In this document: piece by piece, positions 22,771 to 33,351 of the stretch
Layout of the letters: the number at the start of each line of letters is the position of its first letter
How positions within the stretch are numbered: the stretch's first letter is position 1
Assembly: GCA_031763025.1 (NCBI GenBank)
Contig: JASSKH010000007.1
Location: forward strand, 8,447,930 to 8,511,929
Length of the DNA: 64,000 bases
From: Macrocystis pyrifera
Taxonomy: Eukaryota > Sar > Phaeophyceae > Laminariales > Laminariaceae
Reading direction: 5' to 3'
Notes under the pieces: model-generated
What the model was told of the DNA's origin: nothing
Databases searched by the model: none
The model's input: the letters and a program-made list of their open reading frames with translations, nothing else
Program-made: the position numbers and the translations under genes

Positions 22771-23433
22771 TCAATTGGGGGTCAACCCGGTGGCGGCGCT
22801 GACGGAATTGTTGTAAGCAAATTCCACGTGCGGCAAATGGATGTCCCAGTTGTCCTGTCGTTCGTTGCAGACCATCGCTAGCATTTGAGCCATGGTGTGG
22901 TTGACGCGCTCGACGCCGCCGTTGGGATGGTAGGCGCTTGTAGCGATTTTACGCATTCCCAAAAGTTTGTACACGGCATGTGACAGCTTGGAGTAGAAGT
23001 GCAGTCCATTGTCGGAGAGAAGGCTGACCGGGCACCCCCGAAGAGGTATGTACTTATTGACTAAGATGTCGGCGGTGCCTTCAACCGTGAATTCCGCAGC
23101 CGAGACGGCGGACATGTCTGCGCGCCGGCTGAACCTATCCGTAAAGAGTAGAATGTAGCAGTTTCCCCGAGGTGTGACGGGAAGGGGACCGAAGTAGTCG
23201 ACGCTCACCGCGACACCAGGGCCGGATGGCAACGGAAGAGAGAGAATGGGACAACGTACCGCTTGTCTGGAAGACTTGCGCGCCTGGCATTGGAGACAAC
23301 GACGAAGCCACCACCGCGTGCAGATGCTCATGCCGATCCACCAATAAAACAGATGGAGCATCGAGAGCGTTCGAGCGACGTCGAGGTGGCAGGAGGCGTT
23401 AGCATGGCAGGCTTGCATAATCCATGGGCGCAT
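22771..23433 (-). pseudogene. Element A: integrase zinc-binding and DDE core
   Basis: The 220-codon frame starts in the H2C2 zinc domain (ACHANASCH...FYWW...CLQCQARK, all ligands apparently present). It then gives the RNase H-fold core with the first Asp in VDYFGPLPV, the second in LLSDNGLHF and the Glu in GGVERVNHTM. Integrase inserts the reverse-transcribed DNA into the genome. This is the best-preserved catalytic domain in the element. The preceding linker frame is joined by a shift at about 23435. Confidence 0.8.
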
Positions 23434-23445
23434 AAGCAGCGGGAC

Positions 23446-24471
23446 TTAGGTTCGCGTAGGCTCGTCGTCCAAAAGACGAGCGGCACGTCCGCCAGGCTTG
23501 TCGGGACAAGCCAGAGGGGGCGTCAACTTCCGCACGAGCAGAAGAACACCGTCGTCGTCTGTGTAAAGTCGTCTTTTTTCGGCTGAGGAGCGCACTTCGG
23601 ACAACGGGGGGCATTTGTGAGGCGCCAGGTTTAGGAGGAAATCGTCGGGGAGGACGGAGGGACTGCCAAGGAGAAGATACCGAATGGAGGCGTCACAAAC
23701 CGGTTCAGCGCGTTGTTCACGCGCCCAATCGGAATGCGTGTATTGCTCGACAGATTCGATGAACTCGACCTCTGCCGGTGACTGTATCTCGGGGAGAGCG
23801 GCTGTGGTGCTGGCACGTCGAGGAGCCTCCGGAGGGAGGGTACCAAGCAAGGGCGGAGCAGGTGTGACCGCATCGGTGGTGGTTCGAACCGGCACTGTCG
23901 GGACAGGGTCATTGAGGGGCCGGGGAGAATCCTCTGAAGGGGAGGTAGTCCGAGGCGGGCGCGGCTTGCGCGCCCTGGGGGCTGGTCGTGGGACGGTGGG
24001 TGGAGTAGGATGCGAACGAGCGAAACCATAGTCCACGGCGGTCGCAGGCTTGCCAGCAGCTGCAACTTGGCGACGGCGGGTCCGAGACGAAATGAGCCCC
24101 GACAGGGGCAGGGATGGCAGAGCCGTCTGTGAAGATGAAAGCAGCAGAGGCGGAGCCACGGGCATAAGCGAGACTCGATCACGGTTGGTCCGGGCGACAC
24201 GCGAGGCGGAATGAGACACAGCAGAGGGCTCCTGAAGACCTGAATCCGTTGGGTGCTCGGCTGAGTCGTGCTGGACAGGCCGAGCAGGAGAGAGGGTTTC
24301 CCACGCTGCTTTGCCGAGGGCGACCGTGGATGAGACGGGAACCGCAACAAAGCTAGAGTGCGGCGCGTCGCCTTCGGTGGGTGATGGGCAAGGCTCAGAG
24401 GAAGTGGCGCGTCGGCCGGGGTTCGTGCCTTCGGTTGAAGCGGCCAGAGGTGCAACAGGGACTGCGAACAC
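23446..24471 (-). pseudogene. Element A: long Pro/Ala-rich linker between RNase H and integrase
   Basis: An open frame of 341 codons is rich in Pro, Ala, Ser and Thr. It contains the segment SSRTRRRQVAAAGKPATAVDYGF (about 24070-24010), which recurs in element B as STRTRRR...AVDYGF. Near the end the frame becomes conserved with B (YTHSDWAREQRAEPVC, then VLLLVRK), which is the integrase N-terminal extension. Chromoviruses generally have a much shorter tether between these domains. The basic cluster could be a nuclear localisation signal or protein-interaction site (inference). Confidence 0.6.
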
Positions 24472-24516
24472 AGAAGCGGCGAGATAATCGCTGGTACATG
24501 TGTTGGTAGGAAGGGC

Positions 24517-25572
24517 CTAGTTGGGACCTCGCGAAGTGATGTAAGGGGGGGCAAGGGCAACGAACTCTCCAGTTGGAGCATTGAGGTCGTCAATCCTCAT
24601 TCGGGGCCCGTGTTGGCGAAAATCACGGAAATCGTGTGGGGAGAGCGGGAGCCCACCCAAGCCTAAGCTCGAGTCGGAGGGCGCCAGCCCACCCAAACCG
24701 ACACACACGGCAGAGGGTCCACCCTGGAGTAGGCCGTGAGAGCGGATGAGAAAGATGTTTTCTTCGTCGGACGGGGTGAGACTGCTGGGGCCGTCGCGGT
24801 CGCGCTCCGTCGCAGGTAAGGGCAGGCGGGACAGGAAGTCGGAGTTCCCGTTGGCACTGCCTTTGCGATATTCCAGAGTGTAACTGTACGCAGTGAGGAA
24901 TTCCATCCATCGCTGTACCCGCGGGTTATGTTCTGCGATCTTTTCGAGGCTTTCGAGCGCCTTGTGATCCGAAAAAAATCGGAATTTCGTGCCCCAAAGA
25001 TAGCCGCGAAGGCGCTTGATGTTCCGGATGATGCTGCCAGCTTCCAGATCGGACGGAGCCCAGTGGCGTTCAGACTCGATGGTAGCGCGGCTGTTGAACA
25101 CGATGAGACGAATGGTGTGGTCGTCCTGTTCTTGTTCGAGAGTGGCACCGAAATCGTCCACACTAGCATCGCAGTAGAGGAGGAAAGGGCGGGAGTTATC
25201 AGTGACGGCGTGCCAGTTGGGATAGATGAGGACCGGGGGCGTGGTCAACTCGGCCAGGAGCTTCCGCACGATGGCTTCCATTTCTGGGGTAAAGACGAAC
25301 TTGACGCCTTGTTTCAGAACGGAAGTGATGGGGCGTATGCGCTTGGCCATATCGCGCAGGAATTCCCTGTAGTAGGAAAGCGCGCCCAAAAGGGAGCGTA
25401 GCTGTTTCAGGTCTTTCGGCATGGGCATTTTCGTCAGTGCTGCCACTTTCTGCGCGTTCGGCATAGCGCCGGCTGGAGAGATGGTATGACCGAGGAAATC
25501 CGCATCCGTGGCTCCGATGGTATCCTTTGAAGGGGACAACTTGAGGTTGTGCTGTCGCAATCGCAAGAGCAA
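24517..25572 (-). pseudogene. Element A: RT thumb/connection and RNase H
   Basis: The frame begins just after an in-frame TGA and reads HNLKLSPSKD, FLGHTISPAG, then RNase H with FLLYCDASVDDFGATL, DLEAGSI and FFSDHKALESL. All three acidic catalytic residues (D, E, D) of the Ty3-type RNase H are present, followed by the conserved YRKGSANGNSDFLSRL. RNase H degrades the RNA template during reverse transcription. A tail with a repeated GLGGL motif leads to the linker and is shared with element B. Confidence 0.8.
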
Positions 25573-26249
25573 TCATTTCATGTTGGCGACGTGGAGGGAG
25601 AGATCGGCGTCTAAGACGATGACGTCGTCGAGGTAGGCGGTGACGCGGTCCAAGCCCTTGATGACCTCGTTGATGACTTTGACGAACCACCCTGGAGCAG
25701 CGCTGCTTCCTTGAGGAATAACCAGCCTCGAAAAGGCGCGTGGGTGTGCCGAAAGCAGTGAGAGGGATCGTGTCCTTGTGCACCGTTATCTGATGAAAAG
25801 AAGAGGCGAGGTCGAAGAGTGAAAATATTCGACCGGTGCCAAGCGTGTCGAGAACGTCATCGACGCGTGGGATGGGGAGCTGGCCAAGGATGCTGAGTTT
25901 GTTCAGCTTCTTGTAGTTTACCGTGATGCGGATATCACCGGATTTCTTCGGGACTCGCCCAGGGAGATGTGAAGTGTTGGATGAGGCCGGCGGCGAGGAA
26001 TTTATCCAGAACCGCGTCCACTCGCTTTGCGGTTGGGGTATTGATGCGGCAGGGCTTAGACGTGACAGGAGAGCTGTTCGGGGGAACAGTTATCTTGAAG
26101 GGAATCAGAGAGCAGGAGCCAAAATCGGTTGGAGACTTCGAGAACACGTCGGAGAACTCAGCGAGAACATCGCCCAACTGGGTGATGACGGTTGGCGTCC
26201 AACCTAGACCGCGCAGGTCAAATGAGATTTCGCGCATGTGCGACGGCAA
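25573..26249 (-). pseudogene. Element A: reverse transcriptase fingers and palm, frameshifted
   Basis: Across several frames the RT signature is clear: DVFSKSPTDFGSC, ITSPW, VPKKSGDIRITVNYKKL, LFDLASSFHQIT, PQGSSAAPGWF and the catalytic YLDDV near 25615-25630. At least three frame changes are needed (about 25960, 25790 and 25720). The frame then stops at a TGA about 25572 before the connection domain. It is therefore inactive as it stands. Confidence 0.8.
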
Positions 26250-26585
26250 ACGGTTTCATACTCGTAGAAAGCTCGTGCGTTGATCTGTGCTCAATTTCGA
26301 GCAGCGCAAGTGGAGGGGGGTGGTCGACAGGCAGAGCCGATGAGACCGCGAATTCTTCGCGTGTCGGGGCTATCTCGTCGCGTAGATGGTGCATGAAGGG
26401 ATTCAGGCACTGTGGTTGTGAGCCCATGGAATGGGGGGGCACTGGCCCTGGAACTGAGAAGCTAGGGTCGTGTGAGCGTAAAGAAGGAGCCGAAGCGTCG
26501 GACAGGACAGTTTCCAGGGGTACGCGTATTAGCGGGCTAGAGGAGGTACCAAGCAAGGCACCTGGGTCTAGATCCGCGGCGCCGG

Positions 26586-27140
26586 CTAATGGGATGAGCT
26601 GGCGGCCATTTTCCACAGTTTGTTCTTCCGCCGAAAATCGGTGGCCGCATGCAGCATGTTGACCAGGTAGCAACCAGCCAGGTCAAGGGCACCATTACCG
26701 CGGACGAAATCGACATAAACAAGTCGATGGTCGCGGGACAAGGTGATGCCTTTGTCACCCGCATACTGTAGGTAGGATCTTTCAGGACGAGCCGAAGAGT
26801 CGGGTACAAATGTTGTTGCGCCCTGTAGTCCCGGGAGGGACAGCGTAAGCTCGCCGAGAACCCGATTAGTCAACGAGTAGGTAGCCAATGTACGGTAAGA
26901 GCGGTCCTGGAACCGCTTCCAGTCGTCGCGTCCGAGTAGCACGTCGTTAGGCATCGCTTCAGCTGGGACGACGTGTGCCCATACGGCGTATGATGCAGTT
27001 GGTGTATCGCCGTGGAAGAACTGTACGCTTAAGCGTACTGTAAGCGAGGTCTCAAGAGGCGGAGACTTACCAAAGCCACCCCATGACCTGGGAGGGGTGT
27101 GTCGTTCGCAAGTGGCAGAGGCAGCACCCACGCGTTTCAT
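26586..27140 (-). pseudogene. Element A: protease C-terminal half and spacer
   Basis: The frame picks up after the nonsense codon at 27171 and includes VLLGRDDWKRF, the C-terminal hydrophobic-LLGRD motif of retropepsins. It then runs through a segment conserved with element B (VYVDFVRGNGALDLAGCYLV against LAVNLVRSDGSPALTGHYLV in B). It continues in another frame (26673-26218) towards RT. It has no start of its own in the element's logic. Confidence 0.65.
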
Positions 27141-27170
27141 GCTATCGAACGCGCAGGTGTTAAGGAAGGT

Positions 27171-28334
27171 CTACGGCGAGTCCGTATCCAAAAGGACGCC
27201 ACATCCAAGCTGCAGACCAGCTAGGCCATTGTGGATCTTGATTTTGGTGGTTATGGAAGAGTCGTCCATGGTTACGACACCAGCATCAAGACAAGGCCCT
27301 TGCTCAGCGAGCAAGGGGGGGTGCTGACCGGAGCGGGCGGCGGACATTATTTTGAGAACATCGCCGCCGTGGTCTGATGGCACGGTTGTAGGGGAGTCGG
27401 GGTATCCCGTCAAGGAGGCGGCTGCAGGTGTGTCACTTGGGCACAGTTGCTGTCGCGTCGAAGGGTCGACTTCGAAGTTGCGGTCTCCACTAGAAGGTGA
27501 GGTGTCCTGAGGAGACCATGGTTGGGGCCGCGTCGGTGGCGGCGTGCGGTCGCGGAAGAGGCGTCGCACGGTTTCCAGAGCCTTGCCCAGCAAATTTAGG
27601 CCGCACCACAGGGGCGGCTGGCGTGCAGGAATAGCGTCAGCCCTGTATCCGATGCCCCATATGAGGTCGTAAGGGCTAGCTTCCGCGAGAAGTTTGTCGC
27701 CTGTGTCCAAGAGGTGGGTTCGCATGGCCGGGTTTTGAGCGAACTTGGCGTAAGAGCCGACAAGCACGATATTTTCTCGCTCGCGTTCCCACACGGCGAG
27801 ATCGAAGTTACGGACTTCTCGTCCATATTGCTTGTGCAGGCGGGGGTCAGACACGCGCATGATGAGTTGTAGGGTCTGGTGGTCTCGGAAGAGGCGACTC
27901 TTTTCGGCAGCGAAGAACTGTTCGCCGCAGGAACAAGAGATGCCTTCAACCGTAAAACAGGAAGGCGTCCATTGCGAAAAGCAAGAAGGGGGCTGCCAGA
28001 AGAACACGATGTCGCGCGTGCAGTACTCTTGGGTATCAAACGCGGCGGTGTTCACCGTCGCGCGAGAAGAAGAAGCGGGGGGTGTGTCAGGCACATCCCC
28101 GGAAAAGCAGTTGGGGGTCTCTCTCTCTGGGAGACGGGTCCCAACCTGCTTCCTGCCTTGCCAGGGCCTCGCTATCGAGGCCAGGGTGGGAGGCGCATTC
28201 GCCTGGAGCGGTCGTGTCTGCGGTCCCCGAGACATTTCGGGGAGGGGCAGGGGGCTCCCGACCGGTCCACCTTGACCGGGTGGGCGAGACAACCGCCATG
28301 TAGGCGGGAGGCATTTGAAGTGCGTCCACAGCAA
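27171..28334 (-). pseudogene. Element A: NADAR (YbiA-like) domain followed by aspartic protease
   Basis: The 387-codon frame carries a full NADAR domain at residues about 106-263 (27546-28019): FFWQPPSCFSQW, CGEQFFAAEKSRLF, a mid-domain FDLAVWERERE, the WGIG motif in ASPYDLIWGIG, and the closing GLNLLGKALETVR. This is the YbiA/DUF1768 pattern. Some NADAR proteins remove ADP-ribose from guanine in nucleic acid, while YbiA itself is linked to riboflavin pathway intermediates. After a Pro/Ser linker the retropepsin begins. Its active site reads LLDTDSP instead of DTG, and a TAG replaces the next Gln codon, so the protease is dead. The NADAR stretch itself is uninterrupted. Confidence 0.85.
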
Positions 28335-28799
28335 AGAGTGTTGTCAGCACGGCCCGGGCGGCACACGGGGTCTGTTCTCTCAGAACACCTCGTCGTAACT
28401 CGTCTGGGTAGGAAGGGGCGCATTTTGGCGCCAAGGGCGTAGTGCGTTTAAGCCCTGTGGGGGACATGTGTCGCCCTGTCGGGGACACTTGTTCTCCACC
28501 AGCTCAGTGGCCTCCGGCGAAACGCCGTGGCTCAAAGAAGAATCTTCCGCTATGCTCTGGTCAGGATGAAAATCAGAGCTGACTACACTCCGATCGTCCT
28601 CGATAATAGTGCGCAGAGGGAGATTCCGACTGGTCTTGCGTAAGGACCTCGAGCGGAGCGCCCGGGTAGTTCTCGAGGGGCCTGTGTTCCCGTACCCGCA
28701 CCTCAAGGCGACCCTCACATCCTGGGAGTCACTCCTGGACATGGTGGTTGCCTAAAAATATGAAGTCGGGGAAGACGCACGCGGAAAATTACGACTAGT

Positions 28800-29275
28800 G
28801 TCGTTTACGCGGGGACCAGGAGTGCCGGGCACTCCTGGTGCTGGCGGCGGAGAAGCTACGGCGGCAAATCATGCAGTCGTCTTCGCCAGGACCAGGAGCG
28901 ACAAGCATGCCTGGTGCCGGCTGGAAAGAGCCTACGGCAATTGGAAGGCGGCCGTCTTCGCGGAGACCAGGGGCGGTACGCATACCTGGTGCCGGCGGTG
29001 AACATGTAGTACCTATAGTCTCAACCAAAGGACCGTCTTCGCGGGGACCAGGAGCGGTACGCATACCTGGTGTCGTCGCGGTGAAGAATATGTAGTACCT
29101 ACGGTCTCAACCAGGGGACCGTCTTCGCGAGGACCAGGAGCGGTACGCATACCTGGTGCCGGCGGTGAAGAATATGTAGTACCTACGGTCTCAACCAGGG
29201 GACCGTCTTCGCGAGGACCAGAAGCGGTACGCATACCTGGTGCCGGCGGTGAAGGGGCAATGCTATCGCCGGGGG
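28800..29275 (-). repeat. Minisatellite inside element A, about 85-bp unit
   Basis: At least five tandem units share ggaccaggagcggtacgcat, acctggtgccggcgg and gtagtacctacggtctcaac. On the minus strand the units read a Pro-rich peptide repeat (APGMRTAPGPREDGPLVETV). The repeat lies between the nucleocapsid part of gag and the NADAR domain. It is not evident in element B, so it expanded in this copy. Confidence 0.75.
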
Positions 29276-29299
29276 GGCGATGGTCAGTGCCTGGGTCAG

Positions 29300-29968
29300 A
29301 CGTGCTTCACGTGAGTGCTATCGGCGGGATGGGAACTTTAAACGTGCCGCCGTTGGGCAGTCCATTGGAGCGGAAGGTCCCTCGCGAACGTCCATTGGGG
29401 TTGGGGTCAACAGCAGATCCGTAGCGCATACCCGGGGCCTGGGGGCCAGAGGAAGACCCCGGGGGAACGCCGTGCTGGGGTTGGAAAACCGTCAGCGAAA
29501 GTGACGGATTAGCCACCACTTTGAGAACCTCCAGCGTTACCTTGTTTGCGCGCCACCGTGACGAGACTGACTAGAGTTGGGGTGCCCATGGTCGTTACGG
29601 CGGTTGTTGCCGTAGCGACGAGGTGAATTTTTGTTGCGATGCGACGAAGGCGACCAGCGTGTGTTTTCGCCGCCAACGTGAGTAGGACGGCGGTATGACT
29701 GCATGCGGCGCTGCCAACGGCGGTAGGTTTCGCCGTTATCACCAAGTCGTCCTAGGCTCGGGGTTGAGACAGTGACTAGAGTTGGTGAAGGGGGCAGCGC
29801 CGGTCTTAAATGGGTGATCCGTGCCATGGCAGTTGAGAGAGTGGCCCTTGACCTCCCTGAAGACTTGGCGCCTTTCTTTCTTCGGGAGTGGTAAAGGGCG
29901 TCCATAATGGACTGCCATTTGTTGAGAAAGATCCGGATACTTAAAATACTTGATACACCTCGTCCCAA
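29300..29968 (-). pseudogene. Element A: gag C-terminal, nucleocapsid-like region
   Basis: Frames here match element B's region after its zinc knuckle (LGDNGETYRRWQRRM against LGDDGEAFRRWQERM) and are rich in Arg, Asn and Gly, as expected for RNA binding. At the knuckle position A reads SLNCHGTDHPFKTG where B reads CLNCHEDTHSLRQC. The first and last ligands are lost and the CCHC knuckle is destroyed. At least one frame change separates it from the gag N-terminal part. Confidence 0.55.
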
Positions 29969-30870
29969 GCAGTCGAATTAGCAGACCATTCGGCCGCGGA
30001 CGACAAAAATGGATCAGGGGAACGAGCTGATGCTGCGACATTCATCACGATTGGGATGCGAGATGACCCCGATGAGCTTTTGAAAGGCTGCGGCGCGGCC
30101 GATCGGCCTTGGGTGCGACCGCTTGCATGCGAATGCAAAGAAAGACCCGCGAGGGGTGGAAGCGTGAAATGTTTTTCGCCGTTGATGGCGGGAGTCTTAG
30201 TAGTTGAAAGTCCACTAAACGCCAACCACATGTCGTCGATAGACCCAAAAGGCTTCGACGCCGTCGCTAAATCTCCCGGATACAAAACCGGCATGAGGCT
30301 CGGGTACTTCTCGCTAACGCTGTTACGAACAACCTCTAGCACAACCTCAACGCCTGGGGCCAGCGCCTCGCCGTCAACGGCCGCCTTGGTCTTGCGGGAT
30401 TTCTCCCGGGCGTAGATGGCGGTCGCCTGGGCGCGTTCTGCAACGTCAAGTTGCTTGCGCAGAAGTGCGACCTCGGCCGCGGTAGACTCGACGGCCGAGC
30501 GGCATTCGTCCTCGGTGGCAGAAGCGGCTTCTACCTTCGCGCGGAAGGCCGTGTCGATACGCGCCTTTTCGGCGGGGGCGTCCGCGGCGTCGGCGGCCTT
30601 ACAGGCTCGACGAGCTGATGCCTCGCCGGTGACGAGGTTGTCCCGAACGTGGGATGGGAGCTCGGCCCAGATCTCCAGGAACATAGAGGCCTTGTAGATG
30701 GCGGGGATGGGCGGCAATCCAGAGTGATCCCGTACGCCCCCTGCCGTAGTCCTAGACGGAACCGTGGTGTTCTCTGCCGTTGTCCGAGAAGAGCTGGGAA
30801 GGTCGCCAGCGGTTGGAGCTAGGGTCGATGGGATGTCCATTGCGGCGGGAAAATCGGAGTGGCTCGTCAT
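29941..30870 (-). pseudogene. Element A: gag N-terminal/central region
   Basis: From the ATG at 30870 (MTSHSDFPAAMDIPST) the frame is open for about 309 codons. It has a predicted coiled-coil-like Ala/Glu/Arg segment (about residues 75-150, KAADAADAPAEKARIDTAFR onward). A region conserved with element B follows (GVEVVLEVVR, LYPGDLATASKPFGSIDDMW). It would form the particle structural protein. Earlier in-frame codons lack an ATG, so this start is preferred. Confidence 0.6.
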
Positions 30871-31239
30871 CCGCGTGTAGGTCAAAATCCTGCTCTTAGC
30901 TCGGCTCCGCCATGGCAGGTAAGGCGGCGTCCTGAGAGACACAGCAGAATGGAACCAAACACGCAGCCGCAAGAGGTAAGGAAGGGACGAGATTGTTGTC
31001 AGTACGAGCGTATTGCGTCGAACTTAGATCGAAAGTACTACAATAACCGTCCGCATCGGCAACGACGTCCGGAGTAAAAGGATTTGCAGCGGCCGCGACG
31101 TCGTATAATAATATGCGGGTGGAACTAGCAGGGTAGCGAGAAACTGGCGGTACGATTTGGGGGGGGGCGTGAAAGTGCGGTTCCGTTCAAAAGAAAAAAA
31201 TTCGCTTCGCGCGAAAAAAAATCGGTGGGTGAAGGGGGT

Positions 31240-31640
31240 GACTCATCACCAACTAGAAAAACACCCACTGGAAAATCATCCACGGAAAAAACACCCGGTG
31301 GAAAATCACCCGATGGAAAATCAATCAGTGAAAAATCACCCAGTGGAAAATCAGTGGGTAATGAATCGACGTCTCTCTCGAAAAATACGAGGAGGGACGG
31401 ATTCCGCCGCAGAAAGGAAATACTATGCCCTACTAGAGGGGGTATATTCAAATCGCAAACAATGGGTGGCCGCAGAAAGGAATCACCATGCCCTACTGGA
31501 GGGGGTTTATTCAAATCGCTAACACTGGTTGACGGCAGAATGGAAATACCAGGCCCTACTAGAGGGGGTATAATCAAATCGCAAACCGGGGGTCGCTGCA
31601 AAAGAGAATCTCCAGGCTCTTCTCTCGAACGCAATCACCT
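31240..31640. repeat. Tandem repeats in the leader of element A
   Basis: Two arrays lie between the LTR and gag. The first (31255-31360) is a short unit around ggaaaatcacccgatggaa. The second (about 31410-31610) has three units of about 73 bp sharing gccctactagagggggtat and aatcgc. The frames open through it are repeat-generated. Confidence 0.65.
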
Positions 31641-31752
31641 AAAGGAGAAGACATCAAATAATCAGCAATAAGCCGAAAAAAACAGACTAGAAGAGCGAAA
31701 AGCCAAATTGTCGGCGGGGAAAACAAAATCAGACCTCGAACGGGTATCAAAA

Positions 31753-31772
31753 GCGTCCTGCCGTCGACGCCA
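31753..31772 (-). promoter_or_regulatory. Putative primer-binding site of element A
   Basis: One base after the 5' LTR end the minus strand reads TGGCGTCGACGGCAGGACGC. A PBS should begin with TGG, complementary to a tRNA CCA end, and element B has TGGCGTC at the same place. The tRNA species is not determined. Confidence 0.45.
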
Positions 31773-31773
31773 G

Positions 31774-32088
31774 TGTTAAGTGTAAGGCAGTATGGACTTA
31801 GGGACCGACTACTACTAGCAGGTTGATGATGCCTTAGGCTCTGTTCTAGTCACTCACACGAGGTGCTTGACGATGTTATAAGCTCTTGTATCAGTTGCTG
31901 TTTGCCTCGCCAGATCAGTTGCTGTTTGCCTCGCCAGATGTCTTCTGAACGAAGGGGCGAGGCGCTCATCAGAAAAGCAGCCGACAACGCCTGCCAGGTA
32001 TGATGAGGGGACGATTGCTACAAACCATAACGCCACAACAGCGGAGAGAGGAATATCGCCGCAACAGGGGAGAGGGGATACCATAACA
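31774..32088 (-). repeat. 5' LTR of element A
   Basis: On the minus strand it starts TGTTATGG (32088 downward) and ends ACTTAACA (31774). This matches the TGTTATG...CTTAACA ends of element B's LTRs although the interiors have diverged. It is followed by a PBS-like TGG. A 30-bp internal duplication (ctcgccagatcagttgctgtttgc) is visible near 31900-31940. No second copy is found at the other end of A. Confidence 0.7.
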
Positions 32089-32334
32089 CCGACCCGACTC
32101 GACCCGATCTGCCACCTTTCGATTGACCCGTGATACACGGGTTTCATGCGGGTCGGGTTTCCTTGACCCGCGAGACCATTTGTCATGACCCGCGGGTTCG
32201 ACACGCGGATCCGGCCCGTGGGTCGACGCTTCAAAAACAATTATATACTCATTTTTGTGCCCATAGCAATATTGTGTGGCCTGGCTATAACAAATAGTGG
32301 GTATTGATGGATACGGGCATGCGTATATGGATTT

Positions 32335-32612
32335 CGTTATGATACTGCGTTGCATGAGGTTGAAAGCCCGGTAATTACCTGGGTTGAGGCACTGGGAACG
32401 TATTTGTAGTACTTGGAAGCCGTATCTTTGATGGAAAATCAGGGGTTTTCCAGAGACGCACGAGCTTGGTCTCAGTCTCCGCGTGCACGAACGGAATAAA
32501 ACTGCCCTTATTCTATCGCTAAGCAAGCAGCACACGTGCGTACCAACGAGTACCGACTTAAAAGGCAGACCTGTCCAGGGATACAAAGTGTCCCGCATGC
32601 CTGATCTTAACA
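32335..32612 (+). repeat. 5' LTR of element B
   Basis: It runs from (C/T)GTTATGATACTG to GATCTTAACA. The first base is C here and T in the 3' copy, giving TG...CA in the ancestral form. It pairs with 44121-44404. A TATA-like stretch is not evident, though ggaataaaac at about 32491-32510 could serve. Confidence 0.85.
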
Positions 32613-32614
32613 AG

Positions 32615-32634
32615 TGGCGTCTTCGGCTTAGGAC
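32615..32634 (+). promoter_or_regulatory. Putative primer-binding site of element B
   Basis: Two bases after the LTR the sequence TGGCGTCTTCGGCTTAGGAC begins with TGG and shares TGGCGTC with element A. This is consistent with complementarity to a tRNA 3' end, but the tRNA is not identified. Confidence 0.45.
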
Positions 32635-33351
32635 TTTTCGCTTTTTTGTCGGTTTGAGTTGTTGTCACTGTTTTGTTTTGTTTGCTTTCCGATTGTAAAA
32701 AGCAAGTTTGTTCCGGCCACTGCACGATGGTGTCTCAAGAGGTGGGAGGGTCTGCTTCCCCTCATGGTGGCCGAGCCACTGAAGCCCAGGGCCCCTCAGG
32801 GCCCCACCGCCCAAGGCCCGTCGATGTGGGTCGAGCGCTTTGTACAACATACCAACAAGAGGAGCACGAGTCTCGGCAGGAGCCCCACGAGAACGACGTG
32901 GATCGAGCGCCTTGTACAACAGACCATGAGGCGAAAGAGCTTCGACCGGAGCCCCCTGACGGGGCCCGGGCAGCCTCCGCCAGACGGACCTCATCCAAGA
33001 CCCCTTCCATGCCTCGCTCGGCTGAGCGAGCTCTGCCGTCCAAGACAACTGGACACCCCCTCTCCTTAGAGCGCGTGACGCGCGCCACCAGCCAGGCCTA
33101 GGGTCTTGCAGCTTTGTCTCCCCACTCGTGCCCTCTCCTGTCCAAGCCACCTGGAAAACCCCGCTTCTGAGCGCGTACCCAGCCAGCCCGTGGAGCCAGC
33201 TGCGTCTGCTCCCGGCCGGAGCACGTCGGACAAACCTGGACGCAGCGATCTCCAGGCAACCCAGCTGCGCTCTTCGCCGTCGGGTCTACCTTCTTCTGGG
33301 CCAGATGAGAGAGTATTTGAGACTGTTTTTTTTCCGCCTCGCATTCCACTG
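32635..33351 (+). other. Leader of element B
   Basis: The untranslated leader before the first in-frame ATG of gag at 33352. It contains a diverged direct repeat: gtcgagcgctttgtacaacataccaacaag at about 32828 and gatcgagcgccttgtacaacagaccatgag at about 32900. Open frames on both strands here are GC-driven. Confidence 0.45.

Larger units (their letters stand above)
21060..32088 (-). mobile_element. Ty3/gypsy chromovirus A, degenerate, with NADAR domain
   Basis: On the minus strand the order is 5' LTR (31774-32088), primer-binding site, leader, gag, NADAR, protease, RT, RNase H, Pro/Ala linker, integrase, GPY/F and chromodomain, plus a small C-terminal domain. RT before integrase defines Ty3/gypsy, and the chromodomain defines the chromovirus type. 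The coding line is broken by at least three frameshifts in RT, a TGA at about 25572, a stop at the protease active site and an approximately 500-bp insert before the chromodomain. No 3' LTR is found: the 3' end runs into repeats X and Z. The 5' LTR abuts GACCC hAT-like sequence, so A also inserted in that element. Confidence 0.85.

Noticed and set aside
23684..28442. Plus-strand frames across element A
   Set aside because: Antisense shadows of the GC-rich polyprotein on the minus strand.
28795..29275. Regular spacing suggesting a CRISPR array
   Set aside because: Units are about 85 bp without unique spacers, lie in a retrotransposon reading frame and the genome is eukaryotic.
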